From a virus, in IMG/VR virus record IMGVR_UViG_3300045051_000720, positions 155,465 to 219,464 of that record: 64,000 bases of DNA. One strand, written 5' to 3'. Made by a program: the position numbers and the translations under genes. Below the pieces are notes generated by a model. The model was not told where the DNA came from and searched no databases. It worked only from the letters and a program-made list of their open reading frames with translations. This document shows, piece after piece, positions 29,731 through 38,350 of this stretch. Each line of letters opens with the position of its first letter. Position 1 is the stretch's first letter.

Positions 29731-30329
29731 CCGATCAACCCTCACCCCTCGCCATCAAGCTGGCCGCGCGTTTCCATCCCAAGGGACCAGACGCCGCCGC
29801 GCAGGTCCAATCCGTCCTCGACTCCCACCAGTGCGACGAATGGGAGCGCAAGCGCGCTGAGAACGCGCGCCAACCCCGATTCGCTGACAACATCTGGGTC
29901 AAACGCGCCCGCGCGCCGTCCTATGTCGCGGAGTGGCTCACCCTCTCTCTGGCTCCCGCAGAGGACGATCACCCCTATCGGGTTCAGCTCCGGCGGTATT
30001 GCACGCCGGGCCGCATTGCGACCTACTCGTTTGACATGCAGATTGCCGCGTGCGCGGGCGTAGGTCCGCGGTTCCGGTACTATAGCGAGCCGTGGTGCCC
30101 CATCGCCAAGGCCATCCAGATGGCGCAGGTTGATCTCGACAGGCCACAGGTGGTCGCACTGTGCGTGAAGGCGTTCGAGGTTGAGTGCATCGTCCGTGCC
30201 TACGGGCACGAGTTTATCTGGCTGCTTGACATCCTCGCGCCGAAATCGCGCACCTACCGCGCGGTCAAGCGGGTATGCGACCAGACCATGGAGGCGCGAG
30301 CGACGCGTCTCAAAACCTCGAAACCATGA
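29727..30329 (+). CDS. Hypothetical protein
   Basis: 200 residues, ATGA-coupled; one of the larger genes in this region. Helical first third with many charges, then alpha/beta. No motif recognised. Confidence 0.75.
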   Translation: MTDQPSPLAIKLAARFHPKGPDAAAQVQSVLDSHQCDEWERKRAENARQPRFADNIWVKRARAPSYVAEWLTLSLAPAEDDHPYRVQLRRYCTPGRIATYSFDMQIAACAGVGPRFRYYSEPWCPIAKAIQMAQVDLDRPQVVALCVKAFEVECIVRAYGHEFIWLLDILAPKSRTYRAVKRVCDQTMEARATRLKTSKP

Positions 30330-30679
30330 AACCCCGCCTCTACATTGCCTTCGGCTATCACCTGTCCTGCATCGCGGACGAGCACCGCTCGGCCAACGGC
30401 TCTTGTCAGGTCAGCGTGGCCGCGCTGGTGCCGACCAAGAAACGGTTCGCGGAGCTGCTGTGTGAGATGGGCCGTGGGAACGTAACCCCGCGCGACGTGA
30501 ACAGCACCCTGCGTACCCTCAACACCTACTGCCTCGTACAGGTAGCGCACGAACACATGGCTGTGTACCCCACCGTGACCGCGGCGGTAGTGAAGGTCAA
30601 CACCCTCTACTATAGCCCGGACGGCCACTGCATGGAGGGGTACGTAAAGGAATGGTTTGAGGTCACGTCTCGGTCATGA
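30326..30679 (+). CDS. Hypothetical protein
   Basis: 117 residues, ATGA-coupled. LYIAFGYHLSCIADEHRSAN at the start, basic centre. Unknown. Confidence 0.7.
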   Translation: MKPRLYIAFGYHLSCIADEHRSANGSCQVSVAALVPTKKRFAELLCEMGRGNVTPRDVNSTLRTLNTYCLVQVAHEHMAVYPTVTAAVVKVNTLYYSPDGHCMEGYVKEWFEVTSRS

Positions 30680-30972
30680 ACACCGAGCCCCTATCCACTT
30701 TCCTGCGTTCCGCCATCGCATTGCTCGACAGCGTGACCGGACAGACGCGCATCCAGCGTTTTCTCTACCTCCGTTACGACCTGCTTAACCTCCACTATCC
30801 CCATGAGCCGTTCGGCGTCGATCAGGGCACTCCTGACGTGTTCGCCGAGATGCTGTCCTATGTCACAGGCGCGCAACCTATTCCCGAGCGCAAGCCCGGG
30901 TCGGATGCCCAAACGGACCAGACCTATTGGCGACGCTACCGTGACTGGCTGCGGCAGTATGTCGTGAGGTAG
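30676..30972 (+). CDS. Hypothetical protein
   Basis: 98 residues, ATGA-coupled. Aromatic, helical. Unknown; last gene of this operon. Confidence 0.65.
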   Translation: MNTEPLSTFLRSAIALLDSVTGQTRIQRFLYLRYDLLNLHYPHEPFGVDQGTPDVFAEMLSYVTGAQPIPERKPGSDAQTDQTYWRRYRDWLRQYVVR

Positions 30973-30980
30973 ATTCCCTA

Positions 30981-31008
30981 TTGCGCCCCGCCACAGACCT
31001 GCTACCAT
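30981..31008 (+). promoter_or_regulatory. Promoter for gene 31019
   Basis: TTGCGC (30981-30986), 16 bp, TACCAT (31003-31008) with TG before it. Ten bases to ATG, so a leader of about four bases. Confidence 0.55.
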
Positions 31009-31018
31009 CCCCCGTGAC

Positions 31019-31270
31019 ATGAAGCGCCTGCCCTACATCAACCCGTGCTTCCGCAAGCACCTTGACGGGACATGGAGCTGGCGCGCGGTTGTGTTCGCCA
31101 GTACGCCCCCTAACGCATACCAACGTCGCCACGGGTTCATGCAGATGGCCCATTGCACACTCGAAATGGCCACCTCGCCTCAGCCCACTCTTGAGGAGGC
31201 CGAAGCCGATCTAAAGGCCGCGCTCAAGGTGCTTGGGCTCTCTCGCGCCAAGTCCTCGCCACGCTCATGA
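31019..31270 (+). CDS. Hypothetical protein
   Basis: 83 residues. Beta-rich and basic first half, helix at the end (LEEAEADLKAALKVLG). Unknown. Confidence 0.65.
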   Translation: MKRLPYINPCFRKHLDGTWSWRAVVFASTPPNAYQRRHGFMQMAHCTLEMATSPQPTLEEAEADLKAALKVLGLSRAKSSPRS

Positions 31271-31434
31271 ACCACCTCCTCTTCACCATCTCTGTGCCCA
31301 CCCGCGCGCGCAAGCCCGAGATCATTGACCGCGAATGGGAACGCATCAAGCGCCGGCTTGAGCGAGCAGCGACCCGATCTAAGGACCCCGAGCGGCGCGC
31401 TGTGGTGACGCCTGTGGTTCAACACCTCTCATGA
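31267..31434 (+). CDS. Small basic protein
   Basis: 55 residues, ATGA-coupled on both sides. Basic helix (WERIKRRLERAATRSK). Unknown. Confidence 0.6.
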   Translation: MNHLLFTISVPTRARKPEIIDREWERIKRRLERAATRSKDPERRAVVTPVVQHLS

Positions 31435-31946
31435 CTGACCTCACCCCCCTATCCGACGAGCTGAGCGACCTCGACACCATCGACGAGACCGCCATCCGCT
31501 GGCTCCTCGATCTCAAGGACATCGGCGAGCGCGCCTCATCGCGGCTGTTTGAGCGTTGTGCCTCTATCCTATCCGTCGCGCGGCAGTGTCGGGACACCCA
31601 TCTGTACATCCCCTTCCACAAGGCTTATCATCGTACCCATGAGGCTTTAGTCGGCACACTATTCGAGGGCCATGGTTCCATCGACACCTTCGAGGTCTAT
31701 ACCGAGAGGGTCACTCTCAACACCATCTCGTACGGACGGCACGGTGACGGCGATGAACATTGGAAGCTCTCCTTTCCCATCGCGTGGCTGTGGATGTCAT
31801 ATGACGACGTGAAGCTGCTGTGCAACGCCGAGCTGGATGTGTTGGCGACCAAAGAGTGCCGCAAAGAGGACGTTGTCAAGGCCATCCGCGAAGCCGCCGA
31901 GCGCGCCAAGCTGGTGGAGTTGCGTGCCAAATACCCCGACCTATGA
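31431..31946 (+). CDS. Hypothetical protein
   Basis: 171 residues, ATGA-coupled. Helical N-terminus, beta-rich centre (FEVYTERVTLNTISYG), helical end. Unknown. Confidence 0.7.
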   Translation: MTDLTPLSDELSDLDTIDETAIRWLLDLKDIGERASSRLFERCASILSVARQCRDTHLYIPFHKAYHRTHEALVGTLFEGHGSIDTFEVYTERVTLNTISYGRHGDGDEHWKLSFPIAWLWMSYDDVKLLCNAELDVLATKECRKEDVVKAIREAAERAKLVELRAKYPDL

Positions 31947-32056
31947 CCTACCGCACCGCCACCCGCCGTCTGATGAAACGGTTGCGCGATGTATGTCGGA
32001 GCATCGCATCTGGCTACCATCCCAGTTGGTGGTTGACGTGGCGATGGCCCGACTAA
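31943..32056 (+). CDS. Tiny basic protein
   Basis: 37 residues, ATGA-coupled. Arg/Trp-rich. Unknown. Confidence 0.45.
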   Translation: MTYRTATRRLMKRLRDVCRSIASGYHPSWWLTWRWPD

Positions 32057-32068
32057 ACACCTTTCTCC

Positions 32069-32200
32069 ATGACCCTTTACCTCCGCGCTCTCTGGCGGCT
32101 GCTCTTGTTCAAAACCAGCGCCCCAATGACCGATCATCAGTACCACACCATGATGGCACAGGCTGGCGCGCGGTGCCGGCACTGCGGGCTGCATCTATGA
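32069..32200 (+). CDS. Small protein with CxxC
   Basis: 43 residues. Ends GARCRHCGLHL, so it may hold a half zinc site. ATGA link to the next gene supports it. Confidence 0.5.
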   Translation: MTLYLRALWRLLLFKTSAPMTDHQYHTMMAQAGARCRHCGLHL

Positions 32201-32460
32201 TCTCATCTCTCAAACCCGACCCCGCCATCCTCGGACCGATTGACGAGGCCCTGACCGCCTTTTATCCTGACCCTTGGACCTATCGGCACGAGGAGGGGGT
32301 AGCGTACTGGCGATGGCTCTGTGTGGATCGAATCGTGACACCGGAAGAGCTGGGTGTCATGCTGGACACCGTGCGCGGACTCAACCCGCGCGGGTTTTTT
32401 CGAGGGACGGTACTAGGCAAGCCGCTGACGGCTATTTTCTTCTATCCCGCGTTCTCGTAG
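32197..32460 (+). CDS. Hypothetical protein
   Basis: 87 residues, ATGA-coupled. Aromatic helices. Stop TAG is part of TAGGGT ahead of the next promoter. Unknown. Confidence 0.7.
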   Translation: MISSLKPDPAILGPIDEALTAFYPDPWTYRHEEGVAYWRWLCVDRIVTPEELGVMLDTVRGLNPRGFFRGTVLGKPLTAIFFYPAFS

Positions 32461-32474
32461 GGTAATCCCCCCGC

Positions 32475-32503
32475 TAGACAGACCCCAATCGATCGGCTAT
32501 CCT
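32475..32503 (+). promoter_or_regulatory. Leaderless promoter for gene 32510
   Basis: TAGACA (32475-32480), 17 bp, TATCCT (32498-32503), six bases to ATG. Confidence 0.8.
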
Positions 32504-32509
32504 GCTCTC

Positions 32510-33397
32510 ATGACCATCCAACCCGCCATTGGCGACCAGCTTCGCATCAAGGTCCTCGCCGAGAACCGCGAATGGGGCTACAACCCCGCACCGGACGGCA
32601 CCATCGTCACGGTCCGCGATTTCGGCCGCATCACGTACGGCCGGACCAACAACTTCGGTCTTCGTCCCGGCGTTTACCTCAACCGTTGCTGGCTCGATGT
32701 CGAGTTGGACGGCAAGGTGGAGTCGATTTCCCACTGCCACCTCGAAGGGTTGAAGGGCGAGTACGTCGGCAGCGACGCGTTTGAGAACCGAGCCACTGAT
32801 CGCATTGGCGATTTGCCCTCCACTCCGATCTGGGAGGAGGACATCGTGGTCGCGCCGGCTGAACGCCAATACCCCGAACCCCGTGACGGTCTGGTCGTAC
32901 AGGGCATCGATTACGGCTGGGTCCATGGACTCGACTACGCGCGTCTGAGCAGCAGCGCGGATGCGGGCTGGTATACCTCCTACCCCATCCGCGATCTCGT
33001 GCTCAAGCGGCGCGGACCGGTGTGGACCTATTACAACGATCCGGCCTCCCTCGACCTGAGCGACGCCGATCTCATCAACCTGCACAAACGCCTCGGGTTG
33101 GCGCGCGAGCAGTGCAACCCCCGGACCAACGACTATAGCTGGACCGTCAGTGAGGCTCTTGAGGACATCCGGGCTGGTAAGGTAGACGCCATCAGTGCAT
33201 CGCCGGGTCTGTTCGGTGCCAGCGCGTCCCTCTCGATCTACCGGTTTGATGATCCCAAGGTGGGAGTCAAAGCCCGTGCCGCGACCATCGCGGGATGGGC
33301 TGGTGCGACGCCCGAATCACTCGCCGAGTACGACAAGCCCCATTTGGAGCAGCGCGCGCGGGTTGACGCCCTGCTACGCGACCACGCACGACGATGA
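32510..33397 (+). CDS. Hypothetical protein, 295 residues
   Basis: One of the largest unknown proteins here. First 100 residues beta-rich (GDQLRIKVLAENREWGYN, DGTIVTVRDFGRITYG), like repeated SH3-type strands; then about 100 mixed residues and a helical end. No catalytic motif recognised. Leaderless; first of a four-gene operon. Confidence 0.8.
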   Translation: MTIQPAIGDQLRIKVLAENREWGYNPAPDGTIVTVRDFGRITYGRTNNFGLRPGVYLNRCWLDVELDGKVESISHCHLEGLKGEYVGSDAFENRATDRIGDLPSTPIWEEDIVVAPAERQYPEPRDGLVVQGIDYGWVHGLDYARLSSSADAGWYTSYPIRDLVLKRRGPVWTYYNDPASLDLSDADLINLHKRLGLAREQCNPRTNDYSWTVSEALEDIRAGKVDAISASPGLFGASASLSIYRFDDPKVGVKARAATIAGWAGATPESLAEYDKPHLEQRARVDALLRDHARR

Positions 33398-33750
33398 GCA
33401 CCACCCGAGGCTACCACTGGACCTCCCGCGCGTGGTACGCGGACGCCTGCCGTCGTCCCGACATCACCGATGAGGTGACATTCGGGCTCTACTGCACCGA
33501 TGGCGGCACGACTGGCGAGATGACCATGAAATGGGTTGACCTCGGCCCCTATGCCGCCGCCCAACTGTGCGTCTTCAACGATGCGTGGAAGGTACTCGCC
33601 TCCATGACCGATCTGATCGGCGCGTTGGGCAGGTTGGGCGAGCATGTGACGGCGGAGCAGTTCTGCGCGGTTCTGCGTAATCTCGGGTTCAAGGACCTGA
33701 CTGCCTACGCGACGCCTGAACGGTATCGTATCGACCATCCAATCCCATGA
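33394..33750 (+). CDS. Hypothetical protein
   Basis: 118 residues, ATGA-coupled. TDEVTFGLYCTDGGTTGEMT and MKWVDLG then helices ending DLTAYATPERY. Resembles small phage proteins of unknown role. Confidence 0.7.
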   Translation: MSTTRGYHWTSRAWYADACRRPDITDEVTFGLYCTDGGTTGEMTMKWVDLGPYAAAQLCVFNDAWKVLASMTDLIGALGRLGEHVTAEQFCAVLRNLGFKDLTAYATPERYRIDHPIP

Positions 33751-34055
33751 TCAATCCTCTCCACCCCTCCCTCTTCCGCGAAGCAGCGCGCCGCATTGCC
33801 CAAGGCGAGACCCATTTTGCGTGCTGCGCCTTGGACGAAGCCAGTGAGGCGGAGGGTATCCACTTCCATGCGGATAGCCCCGCCTGCCTGTGGTTCGCGG
33901 ATGTGTTTAAGCCGCGGGGTGCGTATGCGAACAGCCCGTGGTACAGCAGTCAGTCCGATGGTTGTGAGTATTCGACCTATGCTCGTGACCAGATGGCCCG
34001 GTCTCTCGGGCTTTTGCTCGCCGCTGAGCTGATCGAAGAGGGGTTTGAGCCATGA
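33747..34055 (+). CDS. Hypothetical protein
   Basis: 102 residues, ATGA-coupled. LFREAARRIAQGETHFACCA then helices; similar 'F...ARR...G...F.C.A' starts are seen in phage proteins. Cys pair adjacent. Confidence 0.7.
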   Translation: MINPLHPSLFREAARRIAQGETHFACCALDEASEAEGIHFHADSPACLWFADVFKPRGAYANSPWYSSQSDGCEYSTYARDQMARSLGLLLAAELIEEGFEP

Positions 34056-34387
34056 GCAACGGCGAAGACTCCATCTGGGTCGAGACCAAGCCTCACCTAC
34101 GCCCCGGTGCCAAGCAGCGGCGCGTGGTGTGCGCAGCCAACCGCAGTTGGGGATGCCTCGTTGTCGGTCCTCGCCACGGTGACGCTGTTATGCGCGAGCA
34201 GGTAGACGCGCGCGTGCATGGTGGGGAAGACCCGGCGTGGTGGCGCGGGGCCGAGCAGGGTTTCGTGGACCAATGGGGCACCTTCATGGACCGCAAGGAG
34301 GCTTACGCCGTGGCGGTGGCCGCTGGTCAGATTCTCTATGGGCCGCACCTGTCGGGCGGCGAGCTTGACTCAAGCGACTTGTACTGA
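34052..34387 (+). CDS. Conserved phage protein of unknown function
   Basis: 111 residues, ATGA-coupled. RRVVCAANRSWGCLVVGPRH, GDAVMREQVDAR, AEQGFVDQWGTFMDRKEAY, AVAVAAGQI and a final SSDLY follow the plan of a common phage family ('vGpRH.D..M..q........EQGF.dq.G.f..R.eA...A...GQ.......L.SEdLY'). Confidence 0.85.
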   Translation: MSNGEDSIWVETKPHLRPGAKQRRVVCAANRSWGCLVVGPRHGDAVMREQVDARVHGGEDPAWWRGAEQGFVDQWGTFMDRKEAYAVAVAAGQILYGPHLSGGELDSSDLY

Positions 34388-34400
34388 GGTCAACCCCTCA

Positions 34401-34428
34401 TTGTCCCGCCCAACCATCCTGCTATCAT
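34401..34428 (+). promoter_or_regulatory. Leaderless promoter for gene 34435
   Basis: TTGTCC (34401-34406), 16 bp, TATCAT (34423-34428) with TG before; six bases to ATG. GAGG-tcaac-CCCTC dyad upstream. Confidence 0.7.
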
Positions 34429-34434
34429 CCTTCC

Positions 34435-34722
34435 ATGAACCCCCTCGATCAAGCCTTCCGCGCCCAGTTTGGTGACGCCTATCCCACTCGCCGCGCCGAG
34501 GCCGAGGCGTTCATGGAGCGGGCGCTGCAAAACGCGCTGGTGATGCGTTGGGTTGGGTCGTTATCCCCAGCTTTTCTCGCGGCGGTCGTGGCGAATCGGG
34601 CCGCTGTGCTCAACTGCCCTATTGCCGAGATCGACCCGACCTTTCAAGGTCCCGACGAGATCGACTGGCTTTGGCACTCCTACCGGGCCACGATCCGGCT
34701 TTTTGCCGACGACGAGCTATGA
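34435..34722 (+). CDS. Hypothetical protein
   Basis: 95 residues, leaderless. Helical; EAEAFMERALQNALVMRWVG. Unknown. Confidence 0.7.
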   Translation: MNPLDQAFRAQFGDAYPTRRAEAEAFMERALQNALVMRWVGSLSPAFLAAVVANRAAVLNCPIAEIDPTFQGPDEIDWLWHSYRATIRLFADDEL

Positions 34723-34736
34723 GGGATTCTCCCTAC

Positions 34737-34765
34737 TGGACGATCGGGTGCCTTTCCGGTATCCT
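34737..34765 (+). promoter_or_regulatory. Leaderless promoter for gene 34772
   Basis: TGGACG (34737-34742), 17 bp, TATCCT (34760-34765), six bases to ATG. AGGGattctCCCT just upstream. Confidence 0.75.
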
Positions 34766-34771
34766 GCCCCC

Positions 34772-34990
34772 ATGCCCTCTGAAGACGATTACTTCACCGA
34801 CCGCATCCGCAAGCTTGCGTCGGTGCGCCGCATGCACCATGAGCGCGCTACTGAGTCGATTTACCAACTGGAGCGCGGGTTGCCGGGGAACGATCCCCTC
34901 CGCGCCGCGTTTTATCGCCTGCGCACTGAGCTGGCGGCCCGTTATGCCGAGCTGATTGCGCGGGATAATCGACCGACCCAAACACCATGA
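34772..34990 (+). CDS. Hypothetical helical protein
   Basis: 72 residues, leaderless. Long charged helix. Unknown. Confidence 0.7.
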   Translation: MPSEDDYFTDRIRKLASVRRMHHERATESIYQLERGLPGNDPLRAAFYRLRTELAARYAELIARDNRPTQTP

Positions 34991-35187
34991 CCAACATGTC
35001 CTACTGCCGCTTCCGCAACACGCTGGAAGCCCTCCGCGAGTGTGCCGACGACCTCGCCAACAAGGAAACACTCGATGAGCTGGCGTCGGCCGACGAACGC
35101 GAAGCCGCGCGCCGTCTACTCAAGCTCTGCGATACGCTCGCGAGCGATTGGGGCATCGAGGTTGAGCAAGCCAGCCACAAGGGCTGA
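34987..35187 (+). CDS. Conserved small phage protein (MSYCRF type)
   Basis: 66 residues, ATGA-coupled. MSYCRFRNTLEALRECADDL, later REAARRLLKLCDTL: this is a recurrent small phage protein ('MSYCRFeNT..dL..C...l.......s..E..A...l...C..i') with unknown role. Start may be the second ATG (34996). Confidence 0.8.
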   Translation: MTNMSYCRFRNTLEALRECADDLANKETLDELASADEREAARRLLKLCDTLASDWGIEVEQASHKG

Positions 35188-35193
35188 CGAATC

Positions 35194-35409
35194 ATGACGC
35201 CGCTCGAAAAGGCCGACGAGATACTTGCGGAAGCAATCCGCATTCGGGACACCCACAGCGGTTGTCACTCACTGCCGTCGAGCGTTTACGACCTGACTCA
35301 GTTCCGAAAAGCACTCGAACGCCATCCAGACGACGCCGAATCCCTTCTGGCGTGGATGGAGTTTACCATCGCCCATATCCGTCGCAAGGTCGGTTTGCTC
35401 AAGACCTGA
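35194..35409 (+). CDS. Hypothetical helical protein
   Basis: 71 residues. All helical. Unknown. Confidence 0.6.
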   Translation: MTPLEKADEILAEAIRIRDTHSGCHSLPSSVYDLTQFRKALERHPDDAESLLAWMEFTIAHIRRKVGLLKT

Positions 35410-35427
35410 GCTGTCACCCTCTTTATT

Positions 35428-35727
35428 ATGTCCCGCCCACCCTTTACCCGCCCTCTTCCCGATCCCGTGCGTGACCGCACGGTTTACGTCACCGATCAGG
35501 TCTATACGCTCAAACGCACGCCTCCCGATCACGTCCGGGGGCTCGTCAAGGGCGCGAGGGTTCGGCTCATCACCGGGGTTGGTGACATACCCGGCGCGCA
35601 TCCCGATCACGACTGGCGAACGATCTGCCCGGCGCGCAGCAAGGTCGCGCAGTTCTATGGCGTGATGGCCAGCGATCTGCGGAAGGCGCGGAATGGGTCG
35701 ATTCGGCGAGTGGCTGTCACCGCATGA
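35428..35727 (+). CDS. Hypothetical basic protein
   Basis: 99 residues. Beta-rich; GLVKGARVRLITGVGDIPG. Unknown. ATGA link to the next gene. Confidence 0.65.
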   Translation: MSRPPFTRPLPDPVRDRTVYVTDQVYTLKRTPPDHVRGLVKGARVRLITGVGDIPGAHPDHDWRTICPARSKVAQFYGVMASDLRKARNGSIRRVAVTA

Positions 35728-36011
35728 ACCTTACCCCCGTCCGCCTCTACATCGGTGGGGCGTATCGCACGATCCCCGCGCGGGTGGATGGGCGAATTGC
35801 GGTCGTCAGCCTGCGGTGTCGCTCAATGAACGGCGAGGACTGCGATCGGTGGTTTCCGTTCGACACCCACCACGGAGCCAAGCTCGCGGATGGGTGCGGG
35901 ACGATGAAACGGGCGGTCGAGATCGGTCGTGAGACCATAGCCAGCATGGTCGGTGCTGGGGTGATCCCCCCGGTTGACAAACCGGCGAGAGGGTGTAAGG
36001 TGGGGGTATGA
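35724..36011 (+). CDS. Hypothetical protein
   Basis: 95 residues, ATGA-coupled. Carries, within its last 13 codons, the promoter of the next gene. Unknown. Confidence 0.65.
   Translation: MNLTPVRLYIGGAYRTIPARVDGRIAVVSLRCRSMNGEDCDRWFPFDTHHGAKLADGCGTMKRAVEIGRETIASMVGAGVIPPVDKPARGCKVGV
35974..36001 (+). promoter_or_regulatory. Leaderless promoter inside gene 35724
   Basis: TTGACA (35974-35979), 16 bp, TAAGGT (35996-36001), six bases to ATG 36008. It overlaps the coding end of the gene before. Confidence 0.65.
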
Positions 36012-36316
36012 CTCCCTTCTCTCATCTCACGGTCCTGCGCACCGGTCCCGCCGAGCGGTATGTTTTGGTGGACGACAACGGCGAGCATGTTATCAGCATG
36101 TACGCCGCCGACCCGCGCGGCAAGGAGCGTGCCGAGTGGCTGGCCGCGACAATCAATGGGCGTATCCCTGTCGTGGGCGCCGAGGCGGTTGACTGCCTGA
36201 CCACGCTTCTGCAAACCATCGCCGATGACGGGCAACTGGAACAACTCACCACCCCCGAGTTTCGCGCGCGGTGTGAAGCCATCACCGGTCCCATCAAGCG
36301 AGCCCTGTTCAAATGA
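36008..36316 (+). CDS. Hypothetical protein
   Basis: 102 residues; can be read both by ATGA coupling and from a leaderless transcript. Beta-rich start, KERAEWLAATIN helix. Unknown. Confidence 0.7.
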   Translation: MTPFSHLTVLRTGPAERYVLVDDNGEHVISMYAADPRGKERAEWLAATINGRIPVVGAEAVDCLTTLLQTIADDGQLEQLTTPEFRARCEAITGPIKRALFK

Positions 36317-36534
36317 GTGCGCAACGCTTCACCACCGACATCGGCGGTTTCATCGAGACCCACTCATCGCTCACCGTAGCCATCCGACACGTTGAGCAAT
36401 CGGCCTCATTTGCTTCCCCCATCGAGTGGGACGAAGAAAAGCGGCCCTATGGCACTGTTCACATCGCGCGTCAGATGGGCAGCGACCAATACCCGCGCAT
36501 CGTGGGCAAAGTGTTCGTGTCGGAGGTTACATGA
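36313..36534 (+). CDS. Hypothetical protein
   Basis: 73 residues, ATGA-coupled. Unknown. Confidence 0.6.
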   Translation: MSAQRFTTDIGGFIETHSSLTVAIRHVEQSASFASPIEWDEEKRPYGTVHIARQMGSDQYPRIVGKVFVSEVT

Positions 36535-36836
36535 CCCTCATCGATCCCTCTACCGATCCCGTCTACCGTGTCCGCCGGGCTATGGAGAGACTGGAGTCAC
36601 TGAGTAACGGCGTTCATCGCTGCGCTACCACCGCGCAACTGATTGCCGATGGTTTTGCCGCTCTTGACACCCTTCGCGCGCCTGTTGTGGAGCCAGCCAC
36701 GCCCGCCGCGCAATGGACCGCCCTCAAGGCCGAGATGAGCGCACGCATCGAAGCGATTGACCGCGCCACTCCATGGGCCGAGACCGAGCCGCGCTGGTGG
36801 CTGGAGATGATGGAGGTCAAGAGGCACCTGCTGTGA
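36531..36836 (+). CDS. Hypothetical helical protein
   Basis: 101 residues, ATGA-coupled. Helical; RAMERLESLSNGVHRCATTA. Unknown. Confidence 0.65.
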   Translation: MTLIDPSTDPVYRVRRAMERLESLSNGVHRCATTAQLIADGFAALDTLRAPVVEPATPAAQWTALKAEMSARIEAIDRATPWAETEPRWWLEMMEVKRHLL

Positions 36837-36839
36837 CCC

Positions 36840-37121
36840 ATGGAGACCCGCATAATCCCCCTCCAAACCGCGCTTGACCTTCTCCACGCCTGCGTGGCGG
36901 TTGAGGCCAACGGCGAGTTGTGCCGTCCTATGTTCCCCGACTCCGACGATCCGCATGATCGCGATGTGTTCCTGCTTACCGCCCATTTCACCTTCCGCGC
37001 TGGTGACAACACCACTGTCCAAGCGCGCCCGGACGGGTTCGTGCTGCAAAGCGTTGGCGGGACGCGGGTGTTGGTGATGCCTCTGATGGGGTGCATGGGT
37101 TTGGGGTCTTCCCCTCACTAG
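36840..37121 (+). CDS. Hypothetical protein
   Basis: 93 residues. Beta-rich with FPDSDDPHDRDVFLLTAHFT. Its stop TAG is the start of the next -35 (TAGACA). Unknown. Confidence 0.65.
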   Translation: METRIIPLQTALDLLHACVAVEANGELCRPMFPDSDDPHDRDVFLLTAHFTFRAGDNTTVQARPDGFVLQSVGGTRVLVMPLMGCMGLGSSPH

Positions 37122-37146
37122 ACAGCACCCAACCATCTGCTATCCT
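37119..37146 (+). promoter_or_regulatory. Leaderless promoter for gene 37153
   Basis: TAGACA (37119-37124), 16 bp, TATCCT (37141-37146) with TG before; six bases to ATG. GGGGtcttCCCC upstream. Confidence 0.8.
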
Positions 37147-37152
37147 CCCTCC

Positions 37153-37323
37153 ATGAACCTGTTCATCGCTCTCGTCTTCGCCGCCGCCCTTTGGATGACG
37201 GACATCAACCTCGCCAACACCGCTGCCGCGGTCGCGGGGCGTCATGTCAACGGGGCCAATCCCCGCCATACCGGTATCGCCATGGCCCTGTTGTGGGGGC
37301 TGTTTTTCTATCTCGTCCGATGA
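37153..37323 (+). CDS. Small membrane protein
   Basis: 56 residues, leaderless. Two hydrophobic spans (LFIALVFAAALWMT and IAMALLWGLFFYLV). ATGA link to the next gene. Unknown. Confidence 0.7.
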   Translation: MNLFIALVFAAALWMTDINLANTAAAVAGRHVNGANPRHTGIAMALLWGLFFYLVR

Positions 37324-37610
37324 ACCCACTCCGCCCCGCCGCTGAAGCACGCGTTGATGCGATTTTCACCGCCGCCGCAGAATGGGTCGTTGCCTCGCGC
37401 GGTTCGATCTCTGCGGAGAACCAAGCCATGGACAACCTCCGCGCGGCCATTCGATTGGCCCTTAAGGAGCAGGACCGCGATACGCGACATGCCTGCGCCG
37501 AGGCTGTGCTCGGGGTGGGTGCCGGCGAAACCAACATCTCCATTCGTCTCATAACCGACGCCGTATGCACCCGTGCACACGCCGTCTGCATGAACACCCA
37601 TGCGGTGTGA
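37320..37610 (+). CDS. Hypothetical helical protein
   Basis: 96 residues, ATGA-coupled. Helical, Cys-containing end. Unknown. Confidence 0.65.
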   Translation: MNPLRPAAEARVDAIFTAAAEWVVASRGSISAENQAMDNLRAAIRLALKEQDRDTRHACAEAVLGVGAGETNISIRLITDAVCTRAHAVCMNTHAV

Positions 37611-37632
37611 CCAGATAGGGTAAACACCCGGC

Positions 37633-37660
37633 TAGACGCCTCGCAATGGTGTGCTATCCT
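37633..37660 (+). promoter_or_regulatory. Leaderless promoter for gene 37667
   Basis: TAGACG (37633-37638), 16 bp, TATCCT (37655-37660) with TG before; six bases to ATG. Dyad AGGGTaaacACCC upstream. Confidence 0.8.
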
Positions 37661-37666
37661 CACCCC

Positions 37667-37888
37667 ATGACCCTTCCCTCCGAGTATCTGATCCTCCGCC
37701 AGCCCGGCCGTGTGGCCGAGGTGGTGTTTGTCCAGCACGGCGCCGAGCATGTCATGTTCTCGGGCAAGCGGTGGGATGCGAGGCGTTCTCTTCTGCGCAT
37801 CCGCCAATCCATCGGGTTTGAGCATCTGCCTGTGTACGTGCGCAAGGAGACCGGGGCGATTGAGCTGAGCGAGCGAGTGACGCTCTAG
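37667..37888 (+). CDS. Hypothetical protein
   Basis: 73 residues, leaderless, single-gene unit. Mixed alpha/beta. Unknown. Confidence 0.7.
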   Translation: MTLPSEYLILRQPGRVAEVVFVQHGAEHVMFSGKRWDARRSLLRIRQSIGFEHLPVYVRKETGAIELSERVTL

Positions 37889-37901
37889 GGGGTTGTTCCC
37901 A

Positions 37902-37929
37902 TAGACACCGCGCGCCAACCTGTTACCCT
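37902..37929 (+). promoter_or_regulatory. Leaderless promoter for gene 37936
   Basis: TAGACA (37902-37907), 16 bp, TACCCT (37924-37929) with TG before; six bases to ATG. Confidence 0.75.
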
Positions 37930-37935
37930 CCCATC

Positions 37936-38337
37936 ATGAGACCTTCCCGACCCGTCCAACCGAACCAGATCGACCTGCTGGCAGACGCTCCTGCCAATGC
38001 GCTGCTGTTCAGCGCGCTGTGCGAACAGATCAAACCCGACAGCCCTCTCTTCGGTCCCATCCGTAAGGACCACGGGCTCGTCACCCTTCAGATCGTGATC
38101 AACGGGGTGGAGCTGCCCAACCCGCTCACGGCACTGGAAAAGGTGGCCAAGGCGTGGGGCGAGCAGAGCGAGGCTGAAGTCGGTCGCCGTGCGCTGGAGA
38201 TGGTCACAGAAGCGGGTTTGACCGGGGTGCACGAGGCATTCGAGAAGACCCGCCGCACCATGGAGGAAGCCCGGCGCGAGCTGAAGCGCGTGCTGGTCGA
38301 GAAAGCGGGCGCGCAGTTCTATGGGGACGATGACTAG
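37936..38337 (+). CDS. Hypothetical protein
   Basis: 133 residues, leaderless, single-gene unit. Alpha/beta first half, charged helical second half (KTRRTMEEARRELKRVLVEK). Unknown. Confidence 0.75.
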   Translation: MRPSRPVQPNQIDLLADAPANALLFSALCEQIKPDSPLFGPIRKDHGLVTLQIVINGVELPNPLTALEKVAKAWGEQSEAEVGRRALEMVTEAGLTGVHEAFEKTRRTMEEARRELKRVLVEKAGAQFYGDDD

Positions 38338-38350
38338 GGGCGACGCCCTA